From: Treponema sp.
Lineage (GTDB): Bacteria > Spirochaetota > Spirochaetia > Treponematales > Treponemataceae
Direction: 5' to 3'
Assembly: GCA_024693045.1 (NCBI GenBank)
Contig: JAILLQ010000024.1
Coordinates: 1-64,000, forward strand
Length of the DNA: 64,000 nucleotides
Shown here: positions 1 to 6,458 of the stretch, in pieces
How positions within the stretch are numbered: the stretch's first letter is position 1
Layout of the letters: every line of letters begins with the position of its first letter
Position numbers and translations under genes: made by a program
Notes under the pieces: generated by a model
Database searches by the model: none
Told to the model about the DNA's origin: nothing
What the model saw: only the letters and a program-made list of their open reading frames with translations

Positions 1-88
1 TATTATACATCGCTGCAGCATCTTCATTCACATATCTTCTTAAAACCAGTCTATCTGTCTCTAGCTTTTGCGTTCCACAATGTTTCAT
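1..88 (-). CDS. GNAT-family N-acetyltransferase, N-terminal fragment (cut by window edge)
   Basis: The reverse strand reads 29 codons from an ATG at 88 and runs off the left edge. The start has a good ribosome binding site (GGAAGGA, about 6 bases upstream). The visible peptide contains ETDRLVLRRYVNEDAAAMY, the usual opening strand and helix of RimJ/RimL-like GNAT acetyltransferases, which move an acetyl group from acetyl-CoA to an amine. Substrate cannot be inferred from so little. It sits in the accessory-looking left end of the window. Confidence 0.65.
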   Translation of the reverse strand, partial: MKHCGTQKLETDRLVLRRYVNEDAAAMYN

Positions 89-198
89 AAGTTTGTCCTT
101 CCTTGTCGAATTCCGATTTATCTTAGTCAATTATGCTGAAATATAATATTTATTCTAACATAATTCTTGACAAAAGCAACGGGATTACGCATAGTCAA

Positions 199-238
199 AA
201 CAAGCTGAACAATGGATTTTGCCATTATCCAGCTTGTT
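199..238 (-). terminator. Hairpin downstream of the 279-aa gene
   Basis: A two-part inverted repeat: outer arms of nine bases (AACAAGCTG and CAGCTTGTT) enclose an inner five-base stem (AATGG and CCATT) around a six-base loop. It lies just past the stop codon of the minus-strand gene ending at 260. The stem is followed on that strand only by a short GTTTTG run, so it is a weak terminator or an mRNA-stabilising 3' hairpin. Confidence 0.5.
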
Positions 239-259
239 AAATATCTTAGGATATATCAT

Positions 260-1099
260 TTACAGAAAAACTTTCACACGCTCATTTTTTTTCTCTAATA
301 TTATTATATTTCTAATTTGAGTAATCTCTTTATGTGCAGCTTTAATGCCTTTAACTTGCTTTCCATCTTTAAAGATTTTGCCGTCTTTAATTTCTATAAT
401 ACCAAAACATTTTTTTTCTACGTTGTAATATGAAAATGAATCTTTGTGCATATTATCTAAATCATATAATCTTTCAAATAAGAATGAATTATAATTTGAG
501 TTCTTATTCTGGAAAAAGATTTTTGAACGATGCATTAATTCTTTGAGGTAATCATATTTATGAATCTTTTTATTCAGATAATCTAAATCTATAAAATTAT
601 TACTCTTAAAATTGAAAATATAATCTTGTTTAATAAGATTGGTATAATCAGGTTCTGGAATATACAAGATATTTGCAAGTCCTGACAATTGACTTTTTTC
701 TTCTGGAATAACTAAGTATAAATTGTATTTTCCAAACAGTTTGCTCATTAATTCTTTTTTACGCTGAAGCTTATCTTCCACAAAAGCAAGATTAACTTTT
801 TGTTTAGTTATTTCATACCAATGGACATTGCCTTTTGAATCAAATCCAATAATATCAAACTCGCCTAAATCAATTGAATAAGATTGATAACACAAACAAC
901 CTGCAGAAGAAATATAAAACCCATCTTTTTTCGACTTGTTTTCTTCTGAACGTATGAATTTAAAATTTTGATATTTATTTACAATTTTTTCATAACAGTA
1001 GCATTCATATATTTCACCTTCGATTATTGATATTTCTGTAGGTGTAAGAGAATCATGAAAATGCCGAATACGCTTAGTTGTTTTCATATTTAATTGCAA
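260..1099 (-). CDS. Hypothetical protein, possible PD-(D/E)XK nuclease-like core
   Basis: I do not recognise this 279-aa protein. There is no signal peptide or membrane segment, so it should be cytoplasmic. A stretch near residues 77-101 (GEFDIIGFDSKG, then WYEITKQK) has the spacing of a restriction-endonuclease-like core: a beta hairpin with an acidic residue, then a strand carrying Glu and a nearby Lys. The exact E-x-K triad is not intact (EITK instead), so the resemblance is only suggestive. The first in-frame Met starts the reading frame at 1099; Met5 is an alternative. It is strongly AT-rich and sits in the putative integrated element, where a defence or mobile-element function would not be surprising. 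That last point is inference from location. Confidence 0.6.
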   Translation of the reverse strand: MQLNMKTTKRIRHFHDSLTPTEISIIEGEIYECYCYEKIVNKYQNFKFIRSEENKSKKDGFYISSAGCLCYQSYSIDLGEFDIIGFDSKGNVHWYEITKQKVNLAFVEDKLQRKKELMSKLFGKYNLYLVIPEEKSQLSGLANILYIPEPDYTNLIKQDYIFNFKSNNFIDLDYLNKKIHKYDYLKELMHRSKIFFQNKNSNYNSFLFERLYDLDNMHKDSFSYYNVEKKCFGIIEIKDGKIFKDGKQVKGIKAAHKEITQIRNIIILEKKNERVKVFL

Positions 1100-1538
1100 A
1101 CTTCTTTCATTAAATTATAACACAAAAACTGTATTTCTTGTTTTTTTTTGAGTTCCCCCGTGCCCCCAGGGTTTGCAGTGCAGATAAATACGCACTTTTA
1201 AAAGAAGCCGGTCTTTAGAATGCGTATTAATATATTTAAGATATGTATGAAAAGTGCATAAAATGTGCACTTTAGAGCGAGAAAAGAGCGTGATTTTTGG
1301 GGAATCTGCACTTTGTTTTAAGTTGCATTAAGTTATTTTATTTTTTAGAGCTTTATTCTATTTATCTATATTTTATTTATTTCTTTATAAGTGCACTTAT
1401 AAAAAGAAAAATATGTGTTTTTTATAAAAACATATATAACAATAAATATTTTATATTTGCACTTTCAATGTGCACTTTGAAATTCTGTTATACGAAATTA
1501 AACTTTTTTGACCGCTGCACGCGCTCCCCCCGCAGTTT
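1100..1538. other. AT-rich intergenic stretch with repeated TGCACTT words
   Basis: No convincing gene. The stretch contains at least seven GCACTT or AAGTGC words near 1191, 1252, 1266, 1308, 1391, 1458 and 1471. One of them forms a perfect 18-bp palindrome at 1385-1402 (TTATAAGTGCACTTATAA). The density of a single heptamer suggests protein binding sites or a decayed repeat array. An open frame at 1297-1614 on the plus strand is a low-complexity run of Phe, Tyr, Leu and Ile codons with no ribosome binding site and is not called. Confidence 0.5.
1385..1402. promoter_or_regulatory. 18-bp perfect palindrome, candidate operator
   Basis: TTATAAGTGCACTTATAA is its own reverse complement and contains the GTGCAC core shared by the other TGCACTT words in this intergenic region. 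Perfect palindromes of this size are typical dimeric repressor sites. No regulator gene is visible next to it, so the function is only a suggestion. Confidence 0.35.
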
Positions 1539-1781
1539 TTACTTTAATTCGGCCATCGTTGGATTTTCTTTTTTGAAAATCTCAATCTGTTCAGGAGTCA
1601 GCTTATCAGGATAATCGGTCCAGAAGTTGAAAACTGTTTTCTGATCGAAGCTGAAAAGATACGGTCCTTCCTGGCCGTGAGTATCGACCTGCCAGATTTG
1701 ATCACTTTCAGAATCCTTGTAAAAATCGTAGCCGTTTTTGTATTCGTTGATTCCTTTTGCCATAAGATTATTATACATCAA
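1539..1781 (-). CDS. Small conserved hypothetical protein
   Basis: An 80-aa acidic, aromatic-rich soluble protein. The segment from about residue 19 onward (FYKDSESDQIWQVDT, FSFDQKTVFNFW, YPDKLTPEQIEIFKKENP) resembles a family of short uncharacterised proteins I recall from gut Firmicutes and Treponema, possibly the one labelled DUF7675; that label is from memory and uncertain. The start may be Met1 (1781), Met2 or Met7 (1763); no clear ribosome binding site decides it. It is bordered on both sides by repeat-rich non-coding DNA, as expected of a gene cassette in an accessory island. No function can be given. Confidence 0.5.
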   Translation of the reverse strand: MMYNNLMAKGINEYKNGYDFYKDSESDQIWQVDTHGQEGPYLFSFDQKTVFNFWTDYPDKLTPEQIEIFKKENPTMAELK

Positions 1782-2142
1782 GATTCTTAAAATCGATAGT
1801 CAGCGGAGTGAAGACTGCTTATCAAATCCAAGCGGTTGCGAAGCATCCGCAGCTTTTGGAAGCTGTCTGAACGTAGCTTCTCGGTGAATAGATGAGTAGA
1901 CGAAATCAGCTTGTCCGCCTCAGGCGGACTGTACGAGGAATATTGCCTTGGAAGAGAAACTCGGAAGAAGCAGTCTTGCCTCAAATACAAGGGCGCGAAG
2001 CGTCCATAACTTTTGGCAAGTCTGCTTCTGGAGCTGGAAGAACCCTCGGCCCGCTAAGCGGCGGGAGCGCAAGGACGCGCGACCAGAGCGACCTGCGTAA
2101 GAGGCATATTCATTTTGGAAGAAGAAATACAACGGCGTAAAT

Positions 2143-2166
2143 GGCGGCAACACGGATGTTGCCGCC
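2143..2166. repeat. Perfect 10-bp stem hairpin
   Basis: GGCGGCAACA and TGTTGCCGCC are exact reverse complements separated by CGGA. There is no T-tract, so it is not a classical terminator. It is one of several compact GC-rich hairpins in this block. Confidence 0.6.
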
Positions 2167-2272
2167 TTGCCGATTGAGCGCAGGGGCTTGTCCCCTGTGC
2201 GATTGAGGCAATCATTTTTCCTACACAAAGATAGTTCCCAAAAAAGCCGCCATTGTAAGACCAACTGAGCAT

Positions 2273-2424
2273 CTTAAAATAGCGGGACAACTGCAATGTT
2301 GAGCAAAAGGGTTCCCCCTGTCCCCCCCTAAGCTAGAATAGCATTCTTTATTTTTTGGGAGGGGGTAAGAGGGGGTTCTTAGGGGGGGAAAGGGGGAACA
2401 CTTTTGCGTGCCCGCTATTTTAAG
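2273..2424. repeat. Long imperfect inverted repeat (arms 2273-2332 and 2378-2424)
   Basis: The left arm begins CTTAAAATAGCGGG and ends TTCCCCC...CCCTAAG; the right arm is its reverse complement with a 13-base difference in length, starting CTTAGGGGGGG and ending GCCCGCTATTTTAAG. The spacer is 45 bases. The near-identical outer ends and G-run inner ends resemble a miniature inverted-repeat element or a very large hairpin. No transposase is encoded within it. Confidence 0.6.
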
Positions 2425-2935
2425 TTGCGACCTCGCGGACGACACTTTCTTTTTTCACGACCAGTTTTCAGCGCGATGCAGACCTTTGGCGGCTTTCGCA
2501 AAAAGAGTTCTTACTGCAACCGCCACGAGGAACTGTATTTCAAAATGCGATGTTTGCGGACGACGAAAAATGTACCCTTATGGAAATGGGCCCGCCTGCG
2601 GAAACAGGCAGACCACAAAGCGGAGTGCTACTGCGAAGCAGATGCACGAAGCGACTGGGCTGACTGTGCTTGCATTGCTCCTTGCGCTGCTTGCACAAAG
2701 GCCACCGTGCGAGCTTACTGGTATATGCAAAAAGTCTGCGAACGAATGAACGAATGGAGCGGAACAAAGTGCAGCGGAATGAGTGAATGAGAGAGCTGTC
2801 TTTTTGCTACCTTTTTGGACGGAACGTTTTCTAGAACTCGATGGATGTAGTGAGTGGAAGCGGTACGAAGTACGGCTGGAACGAACGGCAAGAAAGGCAC
2901 CCTTTTTCCAGGAACTATGTTATAATAAAATTATT

Positions 2936-3319
2936 ATGAAAATTGAACACGTTGCTCTGTATGTAAAAGACCTAGAAAAAGCAAAAGATTTTTTTGTAAC
3001 CTACCTGAACGGAAAAGCCAATAACGGCTACCACAACCAGAATACCGATTTTAGATCTTACTTCATAATCTTTGATGACGGAGCTCGTCTTGAAATAATG
3101 ACCCGCCCAGAACTTGTAGAACAAGTAAAGAACCCATATAGAACTGGCTACGCACATTTAGCTTTCAGCGTTGGAAGTAAAGAAGCTGTAGACGAATTGA
3201 CAGCCAAACTTGATGAAGCTGGTTATTCTGTTTCCAGTGGTCCACGTACAACTGGTGACGGCTATTATGAAAGCTGCATTGTTGCTTTTGAAGAAAACCT
3301 TATTGAAATTACAGAATAA
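2936..3319 (+). CDS. VOC (glyoxalase/bleomycin-resistance fold) family protein
   Basis: A 127-aa protein with the paired beta-alpha-beta-beta-beta modules of the vicinal oxygen chelate family. The four expected metal ligands are present: His5 in IEHVALYV, a Glu in RLEIMT, a His in YAHLAFSV and the C-terminal Glu in LIEITE. Family members bind a divalent metal and act as lyases, isomerases, dioxygenases or drug-binding proteins; the substrate here is unknown. The reading frame is open upstream to 2783, but the ATG at 2936 matches the family N-terminus and lies 9 bases after TATAAT (2921-2926), so I take it as the start. It is isolated between the hairpin block and a tRNA fragment and may be cargo of the integrated element. 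Confidence 0.85.
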   Translation: MKIEHVALYVKDLEKAKDFFVTYLNGKANNGYHNQNTDFRSYFIIFDDGARLEIMTRPELVEQVKNPYRTGYAHLAFSVGSKEAVDELTAKLDEAGYSVSSGPRTTGDGYYESCIVAFEENLIEITE

Positions 3320-3448
3320 GCACCCTTATAGAACGCTGGATTTTTCACGGATTACTAGTCCGTACGTCGGAAAATTCCGGATAATATTAAACTTAACACC
3401 AAACTTAACAAAAAACAGAACAACTAGAAACCAATGAAAGCAAGATAA

Positions 3449-3477
3449 TTGACAAATACCTAATGTATGTGTAGTAT
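3449..3477 (+). promoter_or_regulatory. Sigma-70-type promoter reading into the tRNA-Phe remnant
   Basis: TTGACA at 3449-3454, a 17-base spacer and TAGTAT at 3472-3477. The -35 box is an exact consensus match. Transcription would begin near 3484 and stop at the terminator ending near 3604, giving an RNA of about 120 nt that contains the tRNA 3' half. Confidence 0.45.
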
Positions 3478-3527
3478 TAGACTATAGTATTTGCGTGAAG
3501 AAAATTTATCCCAGGTTTTGAATCGTT

Positions 3528-3569
3528 CTGAAAATCCGTATGTCGTTGGTTCGATCCCAACCTGTGGCA
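3528..3569 (+). pseudogene. 3' part of tRNA-Phe(GAA); probable attachment site of an integrated element
   Basis: The 42 bases begin exactly at the anticodon loop CTGAAAA (anticodon GAA, 3530-3532). They continue through the 3' anticodon stem TCCGT, variable loop ATGTC, a perfect T-arm (GTTGG, TTCGATC, CCAAC at 3545-3561), the 3' acceptor strand CTGTGGC and discriminator A. The sequence to the left cannot form the 5' half: no ACGGA stem, D-arm or GCCACAG acceptor. Integrases of the tyrosine recombinase family commonly use this part of tRNA genes and leave such a displaced 3' end. The normal tRNA terminator follows directly, so the element should lie to the left and the intact tRNA-Phe outside the window. 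Confidence 0.75.
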
Positions 3570-3570
3570 A

Positions 3571-3604
3571 AGGCTTCTAACTTAGGTTAGAAGCCTTTTT
3601 TTTT
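3571..3604 (+). terminator. Rho-independent terminator after the tRNA-Phe remnant
   Basis: An 11-bp perfect stem (AGGCTTCTAAC and GTTAGAAGCCT) with a TTAG loop, followed by eight or more T. It starts two bases after the tRNA discriminator, which is where the original tRNA-Phe transcript would have ended. Confidence 0.85.
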
Positions 3605-3783
3605 GTTAAAAAAGTGTTTGTTTCTTATTTTTTTTTGCTGAATAATTCATTTTTCTTAATTAATTTACGTTATATATGTTGAGCAGCTTTTTTGTGTGTT
3701 TCTACTGCTAGTCCTGCATGGCGGTCTTTTAGTGTTTTTCTGCTGCTGATTCAATTACAAAAAAAAAGATTTTCGGAGGAAAA

Positions 3784-4707
3784 ATGAAATCTTTGTTAAA
3801 AAACGTGCGCATTTTAAATTTTGAAGACTTGCTCAACATCAACGGTGGTTACAGTGGTTCAAGTGGAGGAGGAAGTTATACTGGTAGCCGGTCATCCCGT
3901 TCATCATCTTCTTCATCTCGTTCTACATCTAACAGCTCTACACATTCAAGTTCTGGATATTGTGCTTCATCTGGTGGAAGTCCTGCTGCCCGTCCTTCTA
4001 GTGGAATTTCGTCGTCTTATTCAGCTTCTTCTGGTGGAACTATTATTGGTGGAAGAATTTCTTCTGCCAGTACATATTCTTCTTCAAGTGGCAACTGGAA
4101 CAGTCCAAGGGTATTTCTTTTACCTAATGGTACTTCTTACAGCTCTCTTACAGGTTTTACAGGTCCTGCTCAAGCAGAAACCATTTCTAGAGATGTTTCA
4201 AGAATGAATCAGAGAGACTTCAATTATGTAAGCAATACCTTTGGAGAAAATGCTTGTTGTGCAACTTCTCTTCTAAATGAACTTTCGGAAATTGCTGCTG
4301 CGGAAATTGGAACTTTGTCTACAAATAAGATGAAGGCTGCTATGGATGCAGCTATCAGAAGTGGAGCGATTTTAACTGACGAAACAATAAAATATACAGA
4401 TAAAGGTACCAAGTATACTGACTGCGGTTACGTTGCAAACTATGTAAAGGCTGCTAATGCCATGGCCAAAGAAATGGGACTTTCTGGGGAATTTTACGAA
4501 AGTAGCTATAATTCTTCTGGAAGAAGCACTCTAATTTTTGCTGTTGACAAGAATAATGATTCTAAACACATACCTGATCATTTTTATGCTTCTTTAAACG
4601 ACCATACATATTATGATCCATGGACTGGTCAGACAGGAGATGTTTCTGAATTTTCAAGAAATGGCTGGACTGTAACTACTCGTTGTCTTGGATACAGAAA
4701 AAATTAA
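3784..4707 (+). CDS. Double-glycine-leader protein with Ser/Gly linker and papain-like C-terminal domain
   Basis: Three parts are visible in 307 aa. Residues 1-22 form a leader ending LNFEDLLNINGG, matching the pattern of peptides cut after Gly-Gly by peptidase-containing ABC exporters. Residues 23-105 are almost only Ser, Gly, Thr and Tyr. Residues from about 140 look like a small cysteine-peptidase fold: ENACCATSLL (Cys158/Cys159), DHF (His266) and YYDPW (Asp278), in the Cys...His...Asp order and spacing of C39-like and papain-like domains. The start has a strong ribosome binding site (CGGAGGA). The protein is probably exported with leader removal and could be a toxin, a processing enzyme or a surface protein. 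No exporter is in the window. The gene is followed by an exported protein that might be its partner. Domain assignment is by eye. Confidence 0.7.
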   Translation: MKSLLKNVRILNFEDLLNINGGYSGSSGGGSYTGSRSSRSSSSSSRSTSNSSTHSSSGYCASSGGSPAARPSSGISSSYSASSGGTIIGGRISSASTYSSSSGNWNSPRVFLLPNGTSYSSLTGFTGPAQAETISRDVSRMNQRDFNYVSNTFGENACCATSLLNELSEIAAAEIGTLSTNKMKAAMDAAIRSGAILTDETIKYTDKGTKYTDCGYVANYVKAANAMAKEMGLSGEFYESSYNSSGRSTLIFAVDKNNDSKHIPDHFYASLNDHTYYDPWTGQTGDVSEFSRNGWTVTTRCLGYRKN

Positions 4708-4799
4708 AAATCGTTTTTTGCAAGTATTACTTTTTGCAAAAGGCGTAATTATATAATATCGCTTTCCCCTGGAAGGCGGTAAAAAGGAGTTTTTTTATT

Positions 4800-5459
4800 A
4801 TGAAAAAAGTTTTAAGTTTTATTGCTATGGCAGTGATAGCTTTGTCCTGCCTTTCTGCAAAGGGTAACTACACAAAGTTAGAGGAAATTCAGTACAGAAG
4901 TGATTTTGATTCGTTTAGACTTATCGAATCAAAGTGCCTTACTGCTGAAGAATTTGTTACAAAAACTGCTAGTTGGAATGTAATTTTTGAAGAATATGTT
5001 GAAAATAATAAATTTGAGTATTCTGAGTATTTAAAGATGATTCGAAATGGTACTTTTCCTATGGAATATTTAAGTCTGTGGGGAGTTGGAAGTAGGAATG
5101 TAAGTAAGAATCCTGATTTTACTATGATGGAATGTTATGATGTTCCTAAAGAAGATAGTTCTCTTGATCCAAATAACACTGGAGATTGTGGTGGCTGGTT
5201 TGATTTGTTGATTGCAAGTGATAAGTACATTTACAGTTTCACTATTTGCCCGGTATTTACTTTTTATGATTTTGCAAAAGATTATCCAAAGTACTTTGCT
5301 TTTCGAGAGTATGGCTTAAATGGTCCAAATTATTACTGGAAAGATTATCGAGCTTTTCTTTCTGATATGTACTCTAACAGTCCTGAGCTTCCTCCAGCTG
5401 TTTTAAAATTCAATATGCAGCTTACAGAGTTTATGGACACTATTAAGTTCAAAAAATGA
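4800..5459 (+). CDS. Exported hypothetical protein, possible partner of the double-glycine protein
   Basis: A 219-aa protein with a clear signal peptide (KK, then hydrophobic residues 5-16, then LSCLSA). Cys17 could be a loose spirochaetal lipobox, or cleavage may follow Ala20. The mature part is acidic and rich in aromatic residues, with a pair of Cys near GDCGGWFDLL; no known domain is recognised. It begins 92 bases after the upstream protease-like gene, has its own AAGGAG ribosome binding site and a possible TATAAT at 4752-4757, and is closed by a terminator. Pairing of an exported enzyme with a small exported protein would fit an immunity or inhibitor role, but nothing in the sequence proves it. 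Confidence 0.65.
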   Translation: MKKVLSFIAMAVIALSCLSAKGNYTKLEEIQYRSDFDSFRLIESKCLTAEEFVTKTASWNVIFEEYVENNKFEYSEYLKMIRNGTFPMEYLSLWGVGSRNVSKNPDFTMMECYDVPKEDSSLDPNNTGDCGGWFDLLIASDKYIYSFTICPVFTFYDFAKDYPKYFAFREYGLNGPNYYWKDYRAFLSDMYSNSPELPPAVLKFNMQLTEFMDTIKFKK

Positions 5460-5465
5460 TTTTTG

Positions 5466-5497
5466 GCGGGAGGATTATATATCTTCCCGCTTTTTTT
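5466..5497 (+). terminator. Terminator after the exported hypothetical gene
   Basis: GCGGGAGG pairs with CTTCCCGC (one G-T pair) around a nine-base loop, followed by seven T. It closes the two-gene unit 3784-5459. Confidence 0.8.
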
Positions 5498-5498
5498 C

Positions 5499-5538
5499 TT
5501 GTGATAATAAAATTCATAAACTATAATATTGGCATATG
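5499..5538 (+). promoter_or_regulatory. Promoter giving a probable leaderless ankyrin mRNA
   Basis: TTGTGA at 5499-5504, 17-base spacer, TATAAT at 5522-5527, then eight bases to the ATG at 5536. There is no Shine-Dalgarno sequence; transcription would start at or next to the start codon. Confidence 0.6.
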
Positions 5539-6447
5539 AATTGGATTATTATTTCAGACAATAAAGATGATAGCGAAGAATTAAAATCTATTTTAAATAA
5601 AAAATATAAAAATTCTATAGTGTACTTTTTTACAGGAGACGAGAAAGAACTTCGTTCTTCCTTTGAGGTAATTTCAGAGGCTACTCATGCTGTTGTCCTC
5701 TCTGTAAAAAATTCTGAAACTTTTCAGTTTGTTTCCGGATTTTTATGTGGACATGCTGTTCCTGTTTACCTTTCCGGAAAAGAATATGAAAATCATTTCG
5801 AAATGTTTCCTAACTTTCTTTTTTTTAAGGATAAAAAAGCATTATTTAGCCACTTAAATAAGCATGCTGATAAAATTATACGCGATGATGAAAAACGCAC
5901 TTCATTCAACTACTTATTCGAAAATGGTATACCTTTTGATTCTGATCACTTTGCTGAATATCTTGTTCGTGATGAAAAAAAGAAAGAAAAACAGGAAAGA
6001 AATAAATTTATTCTGGAATGTTATCTTTCTGCCGGAATCAATATAAATTCCCGGGATAAAGATGGAACTCCTCTTTTGAATATTGCCTGTCGTGCTTGCA
6101 AACTTGATGCTGTTAAGTGGCTCATTGAACTCGGTGCAGATGTAAATGCTGTTAGTGAAGACCGTGGTTATACTGCCCTTATGGATGCAGTTTGGAAAGG
6201 TAATAAAGAAATAGCTTCTTATCTTATTTCTAAAGGAGCAGATTTAAATACAATTTCTAAAGAGGGACAGTCTAATCTGGTTCTTGCAGTTGGTGCAGAT
6301 AAAGTTGAAATTGTAAAACTTCTTGCAGAAAATGGAGCTGATCCTGATGTTCCAGATGCAATGGGAATGTCTGCTTACGGATATGCCCAGCTTTTTAAGA
6401 AAGAAGAAATTGCTGCAATTCTTGAAAAATACCATAAAGAACAATAG
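5536..6447 (+). CDS. Ankyrin-repeat protein with an unrecognised N-terminal domain
   Basis: 303 aa, no signal peptide. Residues 1 to about 115 form an alpha/beta domain (opening MNWIIISDNKDD, with strands THAVVLSV and AVPVYLSG) that looks like a Rossmann- or TIR-like fold, though no catalytic motif is certain. Residues from about 173 to the end hold four ankyrin repeats (GTPLLNIACR, GYTALMDAVWKGN, GQSNLVLAV, GMSAYGYAQ). Ankyrin repeats bind other proteins. The gene starts a transcription unit with no ribosome binding site and lies two bases before the TTG alternative start of murG, so the two are probably co-transcribed. Similar ankyrin genes occur in other treponemes; the role is unknown. 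Confidence 0.8.
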   Translation: MNWIIISDNKDDSEELKSILNKKYKNSIVYFFTGDEKELRSSFEVISEATHAVVLSVKNSETFQFVSGFLCGHAVPVYLSGKEYENHFEMFPNFLFFKDKKALFSHLNKHADKIIRDDEKRTSFNYLFENGIPFDSDHFAEYLVRDEKKKEKQERNKFILECYLSAGININSRDKDGTPLLNIACRACKLDAVKWLIELGADVNAVSEDRGYTALMDAVWKGNKEIASYLISKGADLNTISKEGQSNLVLAVGADKVEIVKLLAENGADPDVPDAMGMSAYGYAQLFKKEEIAAILEKYHKEQ

Positions 6448-6458
6448 AATTGTTTTAT

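Larger units (their letters stand above)
1782..2935. repeat. GC-rich, hairpin-dense non-coding block
   Basis: About 1.15 kb without a credible gene and visibly richer in G+C than its surroundings. It is packed with short perfect hairpins: GTCCGCC/GGCGGAC near 1912-1930, GGCGGCAACA/TGTTGCCGCC at 2143-2166, CAGGGG/CCCCTG near 2181-2197, plus the large inverted repeat at 2273-2424. The right part (2700-2900) is full of GAACGAA- and GAGCGGA-like words. All six frames are open only in short overlapping pieces with no ribosome binding sites. The block looks like accumulated repeat elements or remnants of a decayed mobile element rather than a coding region. Confidence 0.55.
3320..3783. other. Intergenic region holding a promoter, tRNA-Phe 3' fragment and terminator
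   Basis: No gene is seen. From left to right: about 130 bp of featureless sequence, a TTGACA promoter (3449-3477), a 42-bp tRNA-Phe 3' remnant (3528-3569), a strong terminator (3571-3604), and then about 180 bp of T-rich sequence leading to the ribosome binding site (CGGAGGA) of the next gene. Confidence 0.6.

Noticed and set aside
1180..1500. CRISPR array
   Set aside because: The repeated TGCACTT words are too short and irregularly spaced; no repeat-spacer array was seen anywhere in the window.
1297..1614. Open frame of 105 codons on the plus strand
   Set aside because: Low-complexity Phe/Tyr/Leu/Ile codons from AT-rich DNA, no ribosome binding site, and overlaps the end of a more plausible minus-strand gene.
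1892..2900. Several overlapping open frames on both strands
   Set aside because: All lie in the GC-rich hairpin block, lack ribosome binding sites and encode compositionally odd peptides typical of high-GC shadow frames.
2783..2935. N-terminal extension of the VOC-family gene
   Set aside because: The family fold begins at the ATG at 2936 and the extra 51 codons are repeat-region read-through.
3497..3569. A full tRNA-Phe gene
   Set aside because: The bases left of 3528 cannot form the 5' acceptor, D-arm or 5' anticodon stem; only the 3' part is present.
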